Shown in pieces: positions 49,599 through 57,787 of a DNA stretch of 64,000 nucleotides. Where the stretch lies: positions 1 to 64,000 of the forward strand of contig NZ_JNFB01000008.1 in assembly GCF_000766145.1 (NCBI RefSeq). Reading direction: 5' to 3'. Position numbers and translations under genes: made by a program. The notes under the pieces were generated by a model. It did not search any database. It was not told where the DNA came from and saw only the letters and a list, made by a program, of their open reading frames with translations. This stretch comes from Paenilisteria newyorkensis (GTDB lineage Bacteria > Bacillota > Bacilli > Lactobacillales > Listeriaceae). How positions within the stretch are numbered: the stretch's first letter is position 1; the number at the start of each line of letters is the position of its first letter.

Positions 49599-50479
49599 TT
49601 TTGCGCCTCCATTATCACTTTATCAACCGCGGCTTCAATGTTACGTCGCACCAGTATTTCATGGATAAAAAATCTTCCTTTTTGCGTCCATTTTGTATGA
49701 AGTATTGTTCCTGGTCTGCCATCGCTATGCGTGATTGGTATTGTTTTAGATTCCGTATAACCATTGTTCATGTGATCCTTGTACAAAATCCATTGCCCTC
49801 CAACTTTATGTTGCACGCCTTCTTCTTTTAAGATGAGGTTTAGCTTCTGAGCGGTTAAATCATAATCTGCTGCAATCTGCGTTACAGCCATCAAGCCTTT
49901 TGATTTTAGTATTTCATCATAATAAGTAGCTTTCGGCTCATATTCTGCAATTTGTTTCGCTTGCGTTTGATTCTCTATTTCCAATTTTTGGTTATCTTCT
50001 TCTAGGTCTGCCGCTAACCGCAATGCTTCCGCTAGTGTTTGCGGGATGTAGAATGCCATCTTTTGATTTTCATTTGTTTGCGGATTTCGTATCTGTTCGC
50101 GCATATCGAAATAATTATCTACTAACTGATCGTAGATTTCCCAAGCGGTTTCATCTTCTAATATTTTTAGTAGTTTGGAATAGCCACGTTCAGATAGAAG
50201 ATAAACGTTTTTACTCCTGTTCCAAGCATTTTGTGTATAGCCCACTTTTTCTGGGTCACTCAGTGTGATAACGGATTTTAAATCGATAATATCCACATCA
50301 TTTTTAAATCGTTCAATGTTCCTGTTTATGGATTGGTTAATGGTTCTAACATCTGTGCTATGAATCATTGCAATATCCTTTACCGTCATCGCTCGCTTGC
50401 CTTCTCCAAATCCACCTTCAATGCCGGTGAAAGTAAAACGCCCTAGATTTTGTTTACCGATTACTTTTAGATTGTTCAT
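49595..50479 (-). CDS. phage antirepressor (ORF6N + KilAC/ANT)
   Basis: 294 residues. The N-terminal 110 match ORF6N-type DNA-binding domains (KRAMTVKDIAMIHSTDVRTINQSINRN, YLLSERGYSKLLKILEDETAWEIYDQLVDNYF). A coiled linker (150-185) leads to the C-terminal KilAC domain (about 185-294; LMAVTQIAADYDLTAQKLNLILKEEGVQHKVGGQW). Counteracts repressor during induction. Second gene of the cro transcript. Confidence 0.9.
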   Translation of the reverse strand: MNNLKVIGKQNLGRFTFTGIEGGFGEGKRAMTVKDIAMIHSTDVRTINQSINRNIERFKNDVDIIDLKSVITLSDPEKVGYTQNAWNRSKNVYLLSERGYSKLLKILEDETAWEIYDQLVDNYFDMREQIRNPQTNENQKMAFYIPQTLAEALRLAADLEEDNQKLEIENQTQAKQIAEYEPKATYYDEILKSKGLMAVTQIAADYDLTAQKLNLILKEEGVQHKVGGQWILYKDHMNNGYTESKTIPITHSDGRPGTILHTKWTQKGRFFIHEILVRRNIEAAVDKVIMEAQK

Positions 50480-50521
50480 TTTGTTTCCTCCTTAATAAGT
50501 TGTCGAATTCGAAACTGATTC

Positions 50522-50737
50522 TTAAAAAAAATCGTCTACTTTAACATTTAATACTTCTGCAATCTTTATAGCTTCTTCAAAATAGAAGTCTCTTCCTTTT
50601 TTTCTATTCACTTTCAAATTGAATAATGATCTATCCATATCTATCATTTCGGCTACCTCTGACTGTTTAAGCCCGCTAGAAACGATTAATCCTTTCAATT
50701 TGAAATATGGTACATCATATTCATTTTTAACTAACAT
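50522..50737 (-). CDS. Cro-like HTH regulator
   Basis: 71 residues from the ATG at 50737 (GGAGGAGG site). A small XRE fold: LKGLIVSSGLKQSEVAEMIDMDRSLFNLKVNRK then ALNVKVDDFF-like end. First gene of the lytic transcript, divergent from the CI-like gene. Confidence 0.85.
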   Translation of the reverse strand: MLVKNEYDVPYFKLKGLIVSSGLKQSEVAEMIDMDRSLFNLKVNRKKGRDFYFEEAIKIAEVLNVKVDDFF

Positions 50738-50918
50738 CGCTCCTCCTCCTTTCTTTAGTTTCGAAAACAACAACTAATGTAAATTCATAATAACCTAAAA
50801 AAGTTTCGAAGTCAACAACTTTAGTGTGTTTTTATTAAATTTATGTTTCGTAATGACGTATATATGTTGCGATTACACAACTTTAAATGTATAATTATAT
50901 AATCAGGAGGTTGTTCAA
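50738..50918. promoter_or_regulatory. genetic switch region with divergent promoters and operators
   Basis: Minus promoter TTGACT-17-TATTAT (50810-50815, 50787-50792) for cro; plus promoter TTGCGA-17-TATAAT (50867-50872, 50890-50895) for the repressor. GTTTCGAA-type motifs at 50758, 50803 and 50845, about 42-45 bp apart, plus an inverted copy at 50508-50515 after cro, are likely operators; the 50803 copy touches the cro -35. Confidence 0.7.
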
Positions 50919-51329
50919 ATGAGTATTGGAGAAGGTATAAAAGCAAGGCGTCTGCAAAGTAATATGACACTAGAAGAACTAGCTGATGCTCTTAACGAAA
51001 AATTCCCTGGAGTTATCAATTTTAATAAAGGAAAATTGTCTAAATGGGAAAATGGCAAGGAGGAGCCTCGTCTTTCATCAATAAAATTGATTGCCGATTT
51101 CTTTAACATTACAATAGATGATTTGTACAATGCTAAGATTACAGATTTATTTTCCGAACAAGAAGAAACAGACATACAAAAAGAAGTTGAAAGACTCATG
51201 TCCGACATAAAAAACGGCAATTATATTCTTGAAGGTGAAGAACTTTCAGAGGACGCTAAGGAAAGCTTAAGAGGAGCTTTTGAAAATGCTGTTAGAACTG
51301 CTAAACTAATAAATAGAAATACTAAGTGA
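50919..51329 (+). CDS. CI-like XRE repressor
   Basis: 136 residues. N-terminal XRE HTH (IGEGIKARRLQSNMTLEELADALNEKFPG ... LSKWENGKEEPRLSSIKLIADFFNITIDDLY, 3-70) and an acidic helical C-terminus. It has no LexA-type peptidase domain, so derepression must work another way, perhaps through an ImmA-like partner. AGGAGG precedes the ATG. Confidence 0.85.
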   Translation: MSIGEGIKARRLQSNMTLEELADALNEKFPGVINFNKGKLSKWENGKEEPRLSSIKLIADFFNITIDDLYNAKITDLFSEQEETDIQKEVERLMSDIKNGNYILEGEELSEDAKESLRGAFENAVRTAKLINRNTK

Positions 51330-51330
51330 A

Positions 51331-51443
51331 AAATTCTAGGTAACTTAATATTCTCTGTTTTAGAATTAAATATCCCCCACGCTCTCTTTTTTAGAATTTT
51401 ACTTACTTTCTATTTTGAAGTTATGATTCTTTATATTAGAATG
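51331..51443. promoter_or_regulatory. second control region with TAGAAT-type motifs
   Basis: TTTTAGAATT at 51358-51367 and 51389-51398, TATTAGAATG at 51434-51443, and an inverted ATTCTAG at 51332. TTGAAG-16-TAGAAT resembles a promoter for the second regulator, so its last motif would overlap the -10. Confidence 0.45.
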
Positions 51444-51480
51444 ATTCATGTTAGTACTTTCAAAAGGGACGGTGGTAATC

Positions 51481-51780
51481 ATGGACATTCACGAACGCAT
51501 TGTATTGTTTCGAAAGCGTCAAGAAATTTCGCAAAAAGAATTAGCTGATATGATCGGTGTTGATGACAGCACAATGAGCAAAATAGAAAATGGCGCTCGT
51601 GCTTTACGTCATTTTGAAATAGAAAAAGTAGCAGATGCGTTAAACGTTTCAATAGAAGAACTGTTCGGACGCGCTAACAAAACTGACGTTGATGTTATGC
51701 TGCTACGTTTTAACAACGGTTTAAACGACTTAGAAAAGAATAAAATTCTCTCCTTTGTCGATGGTGTGAATAGAAAATAA
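51481..51780 (+). CDS. second XRE-family regulator
   Basis: 99 residues from the ATG at 51481 (ribosome site GGGACGGTGG). HTH (IVLFRKRQEISQKELADMIGVDDSTMSKIENGARALRHFEIEKVADALNVSIEELFG, 6-62) plus a short C-terminal helix. Distinct from the CI-like gene and with its own motif set upstream. A second immunity regulator is unusual. Confidence 0.8.
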   Translation: MDIHERIVLFRKRQEISQKELADMIGVDDSTMSKIENGARALRHFEIEKVADALNVSIEELFGRANKTDVDVMLLRFNNGLNDLEKNKILSFVDGVNRK

Positions 51781-51849
51781 CAATGCAACAAAGATGATAG
51801 GTATAAACGCTATGCGTTCATATAATAAAACACAAAAGGGGTAGAAGGA

Positions 51850-52476
51850 ATGGAAACTGGGAAAAAGAAAAAATCTATTTTTAAGAAATGGTGGTTTTGG
51901 GTTCTTGTCGTTATCATCGTGATGGTAGCTGCGAATATGGGGAATGAAGATGAAGCTAAAAGTGATAAAACAAGTGAAAAAAATACCACTGCCACTACTG
52001 CTAAAAAAACACCCGCTAAACAAGATGTAAAAAAAGAAACCGAAGAGAAAGAATATAAAATTGGTGATGTTGTTAAAGTTGGAGATATGGAATATATTGT
52101 AGAGTCAAAAGAAACGACAAAGCAAGTTGGTCCGTCTATTTTGCCAACGGAAGCTAAAGATACTTTTCTTATTATTAATTTGAAAGTTAAGAATAATGGC
52201 AATGAAAAAGTGACTATAGACAGTTCTTTCTTCACACTACTTCGTGGCGATAAGAAATATGAAGCTGATAGCGGTGCCTCTCTTTCTGCTAATCAAGATG
52301 AAAGCGGCACAATAACCGATTCTTTTTTCATGTCAGAACTTAATCCTGATGTCGAACTGAGTGGCAAGGTAGTATTTGATGTAACTGAAGATACAGCAAA
52401 TGCTACGGATTTGAGTTTAGAAGCGCAAACAGGAATATGGGGAACTGAAAAAGTTAAAATAAACTTAAATAAATAA
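51850..52476 (+). CDS. membrane-anchored DUF4352 protein
   Basis: 208 residues. One membrane helix (about 13-30, WWFWVLVVIIVMVAANMG), a Thr/Lys/Ala linker (to about 72) and a C-terminal DUF4352-type Ig-like domain (about 75-205; KDTFLIINLKVKNNGNEKVTIDSSFFTLL). GAAGGAATG start context. Expressed with the lysogeny genes, so probably present at the surface of lysogens. Family function is unclear; superinfection exclusion is possible. Confidence 0.75.
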   Translation: METGKKKKSIFKKWWFWVLVVIIVMVAANMGNEDEAKSDKTSEKNTTATTAKKTPAKQDVKKETEEKEYKIGDVVKVGDMEYIVESKETTKQVGPSILPTEAKDTFLIINLKVKNNGNEKVTIDSSFFTLLRGDKKYEADSGASLSANQDESGTITDSFFMSELNPDVELSGKVVFDVTEDTANATDLSLEAQTGIWGTEKVKINLNK

Positions 52477-52485
52477 AGGAGAATC

Positions 52486-52507
52486 GCCCAAACCGGGCTT
52501 TTCTTTG
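52486..52507 (+). terminator. short terminator after the DUF4352 gene
   Basis: GCCC/GGGC arms with a five-base loop, then TTTTCTTT. Confidence 0.6.
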
Positions 52508-52611
52508 TACCTAAAATAGAACATACGTACGCTTTTTTTGGGGGTGATATTCACGTAAATACACTTTTTTAAACAATCAGAAACAGAAATAAACGGGAAC
52601 GGTGGGAAATT

Positions 52612-52890
52612 ATGAAACAGTTAGTTGATTTGATTCGCGAGTTTGGCTCAGCAGATATTATAGAAATATCTCGCAACTTGAATATGCAGATTATCGATTT
52701 CAATCTTAATAAAGAAATCGATGCAATACTTACATGCATAGATAATCATACTAGAATACTAACTTGTTCCGCAGCGTTGACGAATGAAAGAAAACAATGT
52801 GTATTGTCTTATATTGTTAATATGATAATACTTGAGCCTGACGACACTAAGACAATTATTTTAATGAATGAAGATGAAGGGATTTGTTGA
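52612..52890 (+). CDS. ImmA/IrrE-like protein lacking the HExxH motif
   Basis: 92 residues. Order and spacing resemble the start of ImmA/IrrE peptidases (DIIEISRNLNMQIIDFNLNKEIDAILTCIDNHTRILTCS, then ERKQCVLSYIVNMIILEPDD), but where HELGH should be the sequence reads SYIVNMI, so it cannot bind zinc. It sits in the usual immA place, between repressor and integrase. It could be an inactive relic or a binding-only partner of the repressor. Family link is by my own reading and moderate. Confidence 0.5.
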   Translation: MKQLVDLIREFGSADIIEISRNLNMQIIDFNLNKEIDAILTCIDNHTRILTCSAALTNERKQCVLSYIVNMIILEPDDTKTIILMNEDEGIC

Positions 52891-52891
52891 T

Positions 52892-54034
52892 ATGCAAGGT
52901 GGCGTAAGAAAGCGTGGAGATGCCTGGTACTATTATTTTGAGGCGGGCCGTGTGGATGGTAAGCGGAAAAAGATTGAGCGAAAAGGTGGCACTACAAAGA
53001 AAGAAGCCCTCTCTAACTTGAGAAAGGCTTTAGATGAGTTTGAAAACGGTGGTTCCTTCGTGGATCAATCAGAAATTAGCGTAGCAGATTATTTTGATTA
53101 CTGGTACGAGAACTATGTAATGATTGATTTAAAATATAACTCTCAAGTTGCCTACAAAAACATAATTGACAAGCATATAAAACCGAAATTCGGGCACTAT
53201 AAACTTAAATCTATACAGCCGGATGTCTTACAAAGCTTTTTAAACAAGAAATTACTCGCTGGCTTTACAAAAAATACAATCAGCGGTTTTTATGGAGTGC
53301 TGTCTAAAGGTTTTAAAATGGCTGTTCATCCATATAAGTACATTAAAGAAAATCCAATGCAGTATGTGACACTACCTAAAAAGCCTAACAATAAAAATGA
53401 GATTGTGCGAAAATCGGATGATTTAAAAGTTATTTCCTTAAAGGATTTCAACAAAATAATTGAACGCTTTCCAGCTACGACAACCTACTACATCCCTTTG
53501 CAAATAGGATTTCATACTGGTATGCGCATTGCCGAGGTTTGCGGTTTGACATGGGATTGTGTTGATTTAGAAAAGGGAGAAATACACGTAGAAAAAATAT
53601 TGGTTTTACATGGAAGTGTGCCGAAGTTTGGAACGCCAAAGACTAAAGGCTCTATTCGGACCATCAAAATAGGCAAGACTCTAATTGATATTCTAACTAC
53701 ACACAAAGAGCAGCAAGAAAAAAATAAAAAGAAATACCGCGAGTATTATACTCAAAATAATTTTGTATGTACGATGGAAAACGGAACACTCGTAACTCAA
53801 AATACAATGAAGTATTTGAGTCGCGTTGTGAACTATGATCTTGGTATTAAGTTTAATTTCCATTCTCTGCGTCACACACACGCTACGATGCTTATAGAAA
53901 GCGGAGCTAACACTAAAGGTGTTCAAGTTCGTTTAGGGCATTCTAGGCACTCTACAACGGTAGATACCTACTCTCATGTTACGCCAAAAATGGCAGATGA
54001 CACCGTAGATATTTTTGAAAATAAGATAAAATAA
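52892..54034 (+). CDS. int: tyrosine integrase
   Basis: 380 residues from the ATG at 52892; two earlier in-frame ATGs overlap the upstream gene. N-terminal AP2/arm-binding domain (QGGVRKRGDAWYYYFEAGRVDGKRKK), core-binding domain (about 60-160), and catalytic domain with HTGMRIAEVCGL (Arg), HSLRHTHATML (His-x2-Arg), LGHSRHSTTVDTYSHVT (His and nucleophile Tyr). Inserts the phage in rlmCD; ends 103 bp from the attR core. Confidence 0.95.
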   Translation: MQGGVRKRGDAWYYYFEAGRVDGKRKKIERKGGTTKKEALSNLRKALDEFENGGSFVDQSEISVADYFDYWYENYVMIDLKYNSQVAYKNIIDKHIKPKFGHYKLKSIQPDVLQSFLNKKLLAGFTKNTISGFYGVLSKGFKMAVHPYKYIKENPMQYVTLPKKPNNKNEIVRKSDDLKVISLKDFNKIIERFPATTTYYIPLQIGFHTGMRIAEVCGLTWDCVDLEKGEIHVEKILVLHGSVPKFGTPKTKGSIRTIKIGKTLIDILTTHKEQQEKNKKKYREYYTQNNFVCTMENGTLVTQNTMKYLSRVVNYDLGIKFNFHSLRHTHATMLIESGANTKGVQVRLGHSRHSTTVDTYSHVTPKMADDTVDIFENKIK

Positions 54035-54096
54035 TGCCACCGACCTCCAACAGGCGGTGGCATGAGGGTGGAAAATGGTGTTTTTCCATCCTCTTA
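54035..54096. terminator. two hairpins between int and the rlmCD-type gene
   Basis: TGCCACCG/CGGTGGCA (54035-54042, 54055-54062) and GGGTGGAAAA/TTTTTCCATCC (54066-54095). The first is followed on the minus strand by TTATTTTAT and could end the convergent rlmCD transcript, replacing the displaced terminator. Confidence 0.6.
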
Positions 54097-54111
54097 TAAC
54101 CTTGAAAAGCG

Positions 54112-55476
54112 TTACGATTTAAGCGTTAGTACCGTTACACACTCCACATGTGTCGTATGTGGGAACATGTCTACAGGCTGAACGACTTTCGCCTCGTAAC
54201 CACCGTCCGTCAACACCAACATATCCCGCGCTAACGTCGATGGATTGCACGATACATAAACAACCCGTTTCGGTTTCATTTTCAAAATTGTCTCAAGTAG
54301 CGCCTCGTCACAGCCCTTGCGAGGTGGATCGACAACCAGCACATCTGCCACGATACCATCTTTAAACCAAGCCGGAATCACCTCTTCCGCCTTCCCAACC
54401 TCGAAGGTGACATTATCCATCTTGTTCAACTTGGCATTCGCGCGCGCATCCTCAATCGCTTGTAGCACAATTTCTACGCCGTATACCCGTTTCGCCTCTT
54501 TCGCCAAGCACAGCGATATCGAGCCAATTCCGCAATACGCGTCAATCACCGTCTCCTCGCCCGTCAACTCCGCCAAACGCAGCGCCTCCGCATACAGAAC
54601 TTCCGTCTGCTCCGGATTCACCTGATAAAACGACCGCGCCGAAATCGCAAAAGAAATCCCGTGAATCGTGTCCATAATGTACTCACGACCCCACAAAACA
54701 TCCGTACGATCCCCAAAAATCACATTTGTATTCGCCGCATTCACATTCTGAACAAGCGATGTCAAACCAGGAATGGCCGTCTGCAACTCCGCCACAATCT
54801 GCTCCTTATTTGGAAAATTCGGCTTCGTTGTCACCATCACAAGCATCAATTCACCCGTCGTCGTCGCAAAACGCGTCATCAAATGGCGCAACACACCTTT
54901 TCGCGTCGTTTCATCATACGGTTCAATATGGTACTTCGCAAAAACACCACGCGCAATCTGAATCGCTGCATCATTTTCCTCATGCTGAATCAAACACGTA
55001 TCCATATCAATAATCTGATGCGAGCGCTGCTGATAAAATCCCGCGACCAATTTCCCGTTCACAAACCCAACTGGAACTTGCGCCTTATTCCGGTAACGCC
55101 AAGGCTCCGCCATACCAAGCGTCGGCAATACCTCTACGTCCTGCTTCCCAATCCGCTTCATCACCTGCGCCACTTGTTTTTGCTTCACGCGTAATTGCCC
55201 GTCATAACTCAGATGCTGCAACTGACAACCACCACACTGCGAATAAACAACACAAGGCGGCGTCACCCGATCCACACTTTCCTTCGTCAACTCGATAATT
55301 TTGCCAAATCCGTAGTTCTTATTCGTCTTAATCACCTTAATCCGCGCCGTTTCTTCCGGCAAACCCTGCGGCACAAAAATCGGATAACCATTTATCTTCG
55401 CGACAGCATTACCATCATGCGTTAAATCCTCAAAAACAACATCAATACACTCATTCTTACTCACTGGAGCACCCAT
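54112..55476 (-). CDS. rlmCD: 23S rRNA (uracil-C5)-methyltransferase, RlmCD type, with phage-encoded C-terminus
   Basis: 454 residues. N-terminal TRAM domain (1-62), an iron-sulphur cysteine set (C75, C81, C84 in [15 protein letters not shown], and C near 162), SAM-binding [11 protein letters not shown] near 310, and the catalytic [10 protein letters not shown]. It methylates uridines in 23S rRNA. The prophage attR core covers the codons for THVECV; the last residues (TLKS) come from the phage and replace the host's QRQI. GGGAGG precedes the ATG. Confidence 0.9.
   Translation of the reverse strand: MGAPVSKNECIDVVFEDLTHDGNAVAKINGYPIFVPQGLPEETARIKVIKTNKNYGFGKIIELTKESVDRVTPPCVVYSQCGGCQLQHLSYDGQLRVKQKQVAQVMKRIGKQDVEVLPTLGMAEPWRYRNKAQVPVGFVNGKLVAGFYQQRSHQIIDMDTCLIQHEENDAAIQIARGVFAKYHIEPYDETTRKGVLRHLMTRFATTTGELMLVMVTTKPNFPNKEQIVAELQTAIPGLTSLVQNVNAANTNVIFGDRTDVLWGREYIMDTIHGISFAISARSFYQVNPEQTEVLYAEALRLAELTGEETVIDAYCGIGSISLCLAKEAKRVYGVEIVLQAIEDARANAKLNKMDNVTFEVGKAEEVIPAWFKDGIVADVLVVDPPRKGCDEALLETILKMKPKRVVYVSCNPSTLARDMLVLTDGGYEAKVVQPVDMFPHTTHVECVTVLTLKS
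54137..54156. other. attR core
   Basis: 20 bp identical to attL 12596-12615, inside the coding 3' end of the rlmCD-type gene, 103 bp from int. Confidence 0.85.
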
Positions 55477-55727
55477 ATTTGCCCTCCCTCATCATATCTA
55501 GACTCTTCACATTATACCAAAAAAAAGGAGAATAGAACATACGCAAAAAAAATAGGCGACAAACGCTCGCATTCAGGCAGTTTGGCGGACTTCCGGTTCT
55601 CATGTACACTCGTACACGTAGCTCTCCGGCTTCCACTAAACTACCTGAATACAAACGCTTTCGCTCGATTTGTGTAAAGCAAAATTCACATCCTACTCAA
55701 AATCAATAATTAGGATTCTTCTGCTCT
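55477..55727. other. intergenic region with a structured repeat
   Basis: 251 bp without a credible gene; a short frame here (55457-55654) is a shadow of the repeat. Holds copy 1 of the dispersed repeat (55552-55680). Confidence 0.6.
55552..55680. repeat. dispersed intergenic repeat, copy 1
   Basis: 129 bp. Its ends and centre match 61093-61287 in inverse orientation: GCTTTA-ACAAATCGAGCGAAAGCGTTTG type end, GAGAACCGGAAGTCC centre, CGCTTGTCGCC type end. Internal arms ATTCAGGCAGTTTGGCGGA and (inverted) ATTCAGGTAGTTTAGTGGA can fold as a hairpin. Confidence 0.65.
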
Positions 55728-56489
55728 TCATTTTTCCTTAATCACATATTCCAATCCAACTGGTTGCGTAATCTCCTCATCACTATCCCCTTTAAAGAAA
55801 GCAAGCGATGTCTTTTCGGCGCTAAACTGATATTCCAACTGTCTAGGATAGGCAGTCACCGTTTCACCTGTCGTCACATTAAATTCATCTTCTAAATACT
55901 GACTCGATATCTTCGGATTGATACCCAAAATTGGCGCAACTTTCTCAGCAAGTCCACTAGAATAAATTGTTTCTAGTTTCTCATTCACTTGCATCGTTGT
56001 CCCCGCTTTTGCCGTCAGTCCAAAGCTTTTACCCGCCGTTTTATCCAAGGTTCCATTCAAAATCGAATAGCTCGTCAAAAAACCATCCACTTTGTCATTC
56101 GTATATTGGAATGTTGCTGGGTTCATCACCGTTGATACCTTGTTCGCAAAAATTCTAACTCGGAAACGATCCATTGCTTGATATTTCGCATCCACTTTTG
56201 CCATTTTTGTTAAAACGGCTTTATTCGTTGTATCGAGGATTAAATCGCCATTGCTTGCGATGCTCGTTACCGTACTGTCCCCTTTGATAGGAACGACCAG
56301 ATTCGGCCCAATCGCAATGCTTGTGTTCGTCTTAATCCACGTTCTATTACTATCCATTAATTTCGCTTGATCAACCTCAGGCATCACTTCTTCCGCCTGC
56401 ACATTCCAAAATATAAGAAAGGCTGCACCCCCGATGGCTATGCATGCCAACAAACCAATAATAAAACGGCTTACACGACTGCTTTTCAA
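55728..56489 (-). CDS. membrane-anchored hypothetical secreted protein
   Basis: 253 residues if it starts at the TTG 56489 (GAAGG site); a GTG at 56498 also fits. The ATG at 56552 overlaps the predicted -10 box, so it is upstream of the transcript start. One N-terminal membrane helix (about 8-28, FIIGLLACIAIGGAAFLIFW), then an extracellular domain rich in Thr/Ser/Val. No family recognised. It is the gene after dgkB in this order. Confidence 0.6.
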   Translation of the reverse strand: MKSSRVSRFIIGLLACIAIGGAAFLIFWNVQAEEVMPEVDQAKLMDSNRTWIKTNTSIAIGPNLVVPIKGDSTVTSIASNGDLILDTTNKAVLTKMAKVDAKYQAMDRFRVRIFANKVSTVMNPATFQYTNDKVDGFLTSYSILNGTLDKTAGKSFGLTAKAGTTMQVNEKLETIYSSGLAEKVAPILGINPKISSQYLEDEFNVTTGETVTAYPRQLEYQFSAEKTSLAFFKGDSDEEITQPVGLEYVIKEK

Positions 56490-56540
56490 GTCGCAAACAC
56501 CTTCTTCCTTGTTTCTAACTGTATCGTAACAGCTTTCTCT

Positions 56541-56569
56541 ATTATATCGCATTTTACGGATTAATACAA
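56541..56569 (-). promoter_or_regulatory. promoter of the 55728-56489 gene
   Basis: TTGTAT (56564-56569) and a perfect TATAAT (56541-56546) on the minus strand, 17 bp apart. It rules out translation from the ATG at 56552. Confidence 0.65.
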
Positions 56570-56608
56570 GTTCTTTACAAAGATTACAGTTATCTCAGAA
56601 TATGTTAC

Positions 56609-56647
56609 AAAAAAACCGAATGAATCTCATGTCTCAGAGTCATTCGG
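56609..56647 (-). terminator. terminator after dgkB
   Basis: Minus strand CCGAATGA/TCATTCGG arms followed by TTTTTTT. Confidence 0.8.
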
Positions 56648-56663
56648 CCTGTCTGTTTGTTTA

Positions 56664-57605
56664 CTAGTCAATCATTTCCATTTGTTTATTATTTAGGTCC
56701 GATGCTGGAATATCCGCCACGTTTGCAAAGAAGGAAATGTGTTGCTTCAAGTTTTGGAAGGTCATCGGTGTTTCGCCGCCGAGTTCCCCGTCCAAATTGA
56801 TCAACATCTGTTCCTCTGAATGCACAATAACCTTCTCCGACTTCACATAAATCACGTTTGGCTCTTTGATATGATCTCCTCGTAAAGCCAGTGTCACCAA
56901 GCGAATAAACTCCGCCAAGTTCACTTTTTTCACGATGATCAGTGAAAATTTGCCATCATCTAGTTTAGCGTCCGGCGCAATTTTCTCAAAGCCGCCAATC
57001 GAATTCGTAAGTCCAAGCAAGAAAAACATCGCTTCGCCTTCAAAAATACCATCATCGTACTCGACCTTCACTGGTGTTGGCTTGAGTGATGGCAACATTT
57101 CAATGCCTTTCAGATAGTACGCCAGCTGGCCAATCATCGTCTTTAAACGACTCGGAACATCATACGTCAGCTCGGTAATCCGTCCACCACCGCCAATATT
57201 GATAAAATACGTGTCGTTAGCTTTTCCAATATCCATCGCGACGCTAGCGCCCTTTGCAATGATCTCCGTCGCCTTAATCACGTCCCGCGGAATCTTCAAT
57301 GCCCGCGCAAAATCATTTGTCGTGCCAGTCGGAATAATCCCTACTTTCGGCCGGTAATCCTGCTCTGCGATACCATTAATAACCTCATTAATCGTGCCAT
57401 CGCCGCCCGCTGCAACGACTAAGTCATAGCGATCCTCAACAGCCTTTCGCGCCTCATTTTTTGCGTCATTTTCCGCTGGTGTCGTCGCATGGGAGCTCGT
57501 TATATATCCTGCATTTTCCAATATCATTAGCACATCAGCCAAGTTTTTCTTAATAATTTCTCGCCCTGATGTCGGGTTGTAAATCACCCGCGCTCGTTTT
57601 TGCAT
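56664..57605 (-). CDS. dgkB: diacylglycerol kinase (DgkB type)
   Basis: 313 residues. Phosphorylates diacylglycerol to phosphatidic acid, recycling lipid left over from lipoteichoic acid synthesis. Catalytic marks: NPTSGRE (10-16), VVAAGGDGTINEVINGI with the GGDGT motif near 65-75, and GIIPTGTTNDFARAL near 95. The C-terminal beta domain ends NKQMEMID. Sits between gatB and the secreted gene as in Listeria. Confidence 0.9.
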   Translation of the reverse strand: MQKRARVIYNPTSGREIIKKNLADVLMILENAGYITSSHATTPAENDAKNEARKAVEDRYDLVVAAGGDGTINEVINGIAEQDYRPKVGIIPTGTTNDFARALKIPRDVIKATEIIAKGASVAMDIGKANDTYFINIGGGGRITELTYDVPSRLKTMIGQLAYYLKGIEMLPSLKPTPVKVEYDDGIFEGEAMFFLLGLTNSIGGFEKIAPDAKLDDGKFSLIIVKKVNLAEFIRLVTLALRGDHIKEPNVIYVKSEKVIVHSEEQMLINLDGELGGETPMTFQNLKQHISFFANVADIPASDLNNKQMEMID

Positions 57606-57629
57606 AGTATATTCTCCGTCCTCTCAAAT

Positions 57630-57666
57630 CTGAATACAAACGCCAATCCCGTTCTGCTCATTTGTC
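57630..57666. repeat. degenerate fragment of the dispersed repeat
   Basis: CTGAATACAAACGC here is identical to copy 1 (55645 region), followed by a weaker TGCTCATTTGT match. Short, so it could be chance. Confidence 0.3.
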
Positions 57667-57734
57667 TCAGCCCCGAATACTTACCATTATACCAAATTAC
57701 TACTCAAAAACCCATTTTGAAGATAAGCCAAACG

Positions 57735-57776
57735 CAAAAAAAGTTACTAGGAGCGTGTCGATGCCCCCCAGTAACT
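57735..57776 (-). terminator. terminator of the gatCAB operon
   Basis: Minus strand AGTTACT/AGTAACT arms with a G/C-rich loop, then TTTTTTT; it starts 12 bases after the gatB stop. Confidence 0.75.
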
Positions 57777-57787
57777 CTGTATATTAT

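Larger units (their letters stand above)
12596..54156. mobile_element. complete-looking temperate siphophage prophage (about 41.5 kb)
   Basis: Bounded by a 20-bp direct repeat, with a tyrosine integrase next to attR and a full set of lysogeny, replication, packaging, head, tail and lysis genes. No broken key gene was seen, so it may be inducible. Module order, small minor capsid genes and the predicted tail frameshift recall Listeria phage PSA. Insertion is in the 3' end of the rlmCD-type methyltransferase gene, whose reading frame is preserved. Confidence 0.93.

Noticed and set aside
55728-56552. Start at the ATG 56552 for the secreted hypothetical protein
   Set aside because: A TATAAT at 56541-56546 with a -35 17 bp away places the transcript start downstream of that ATG.
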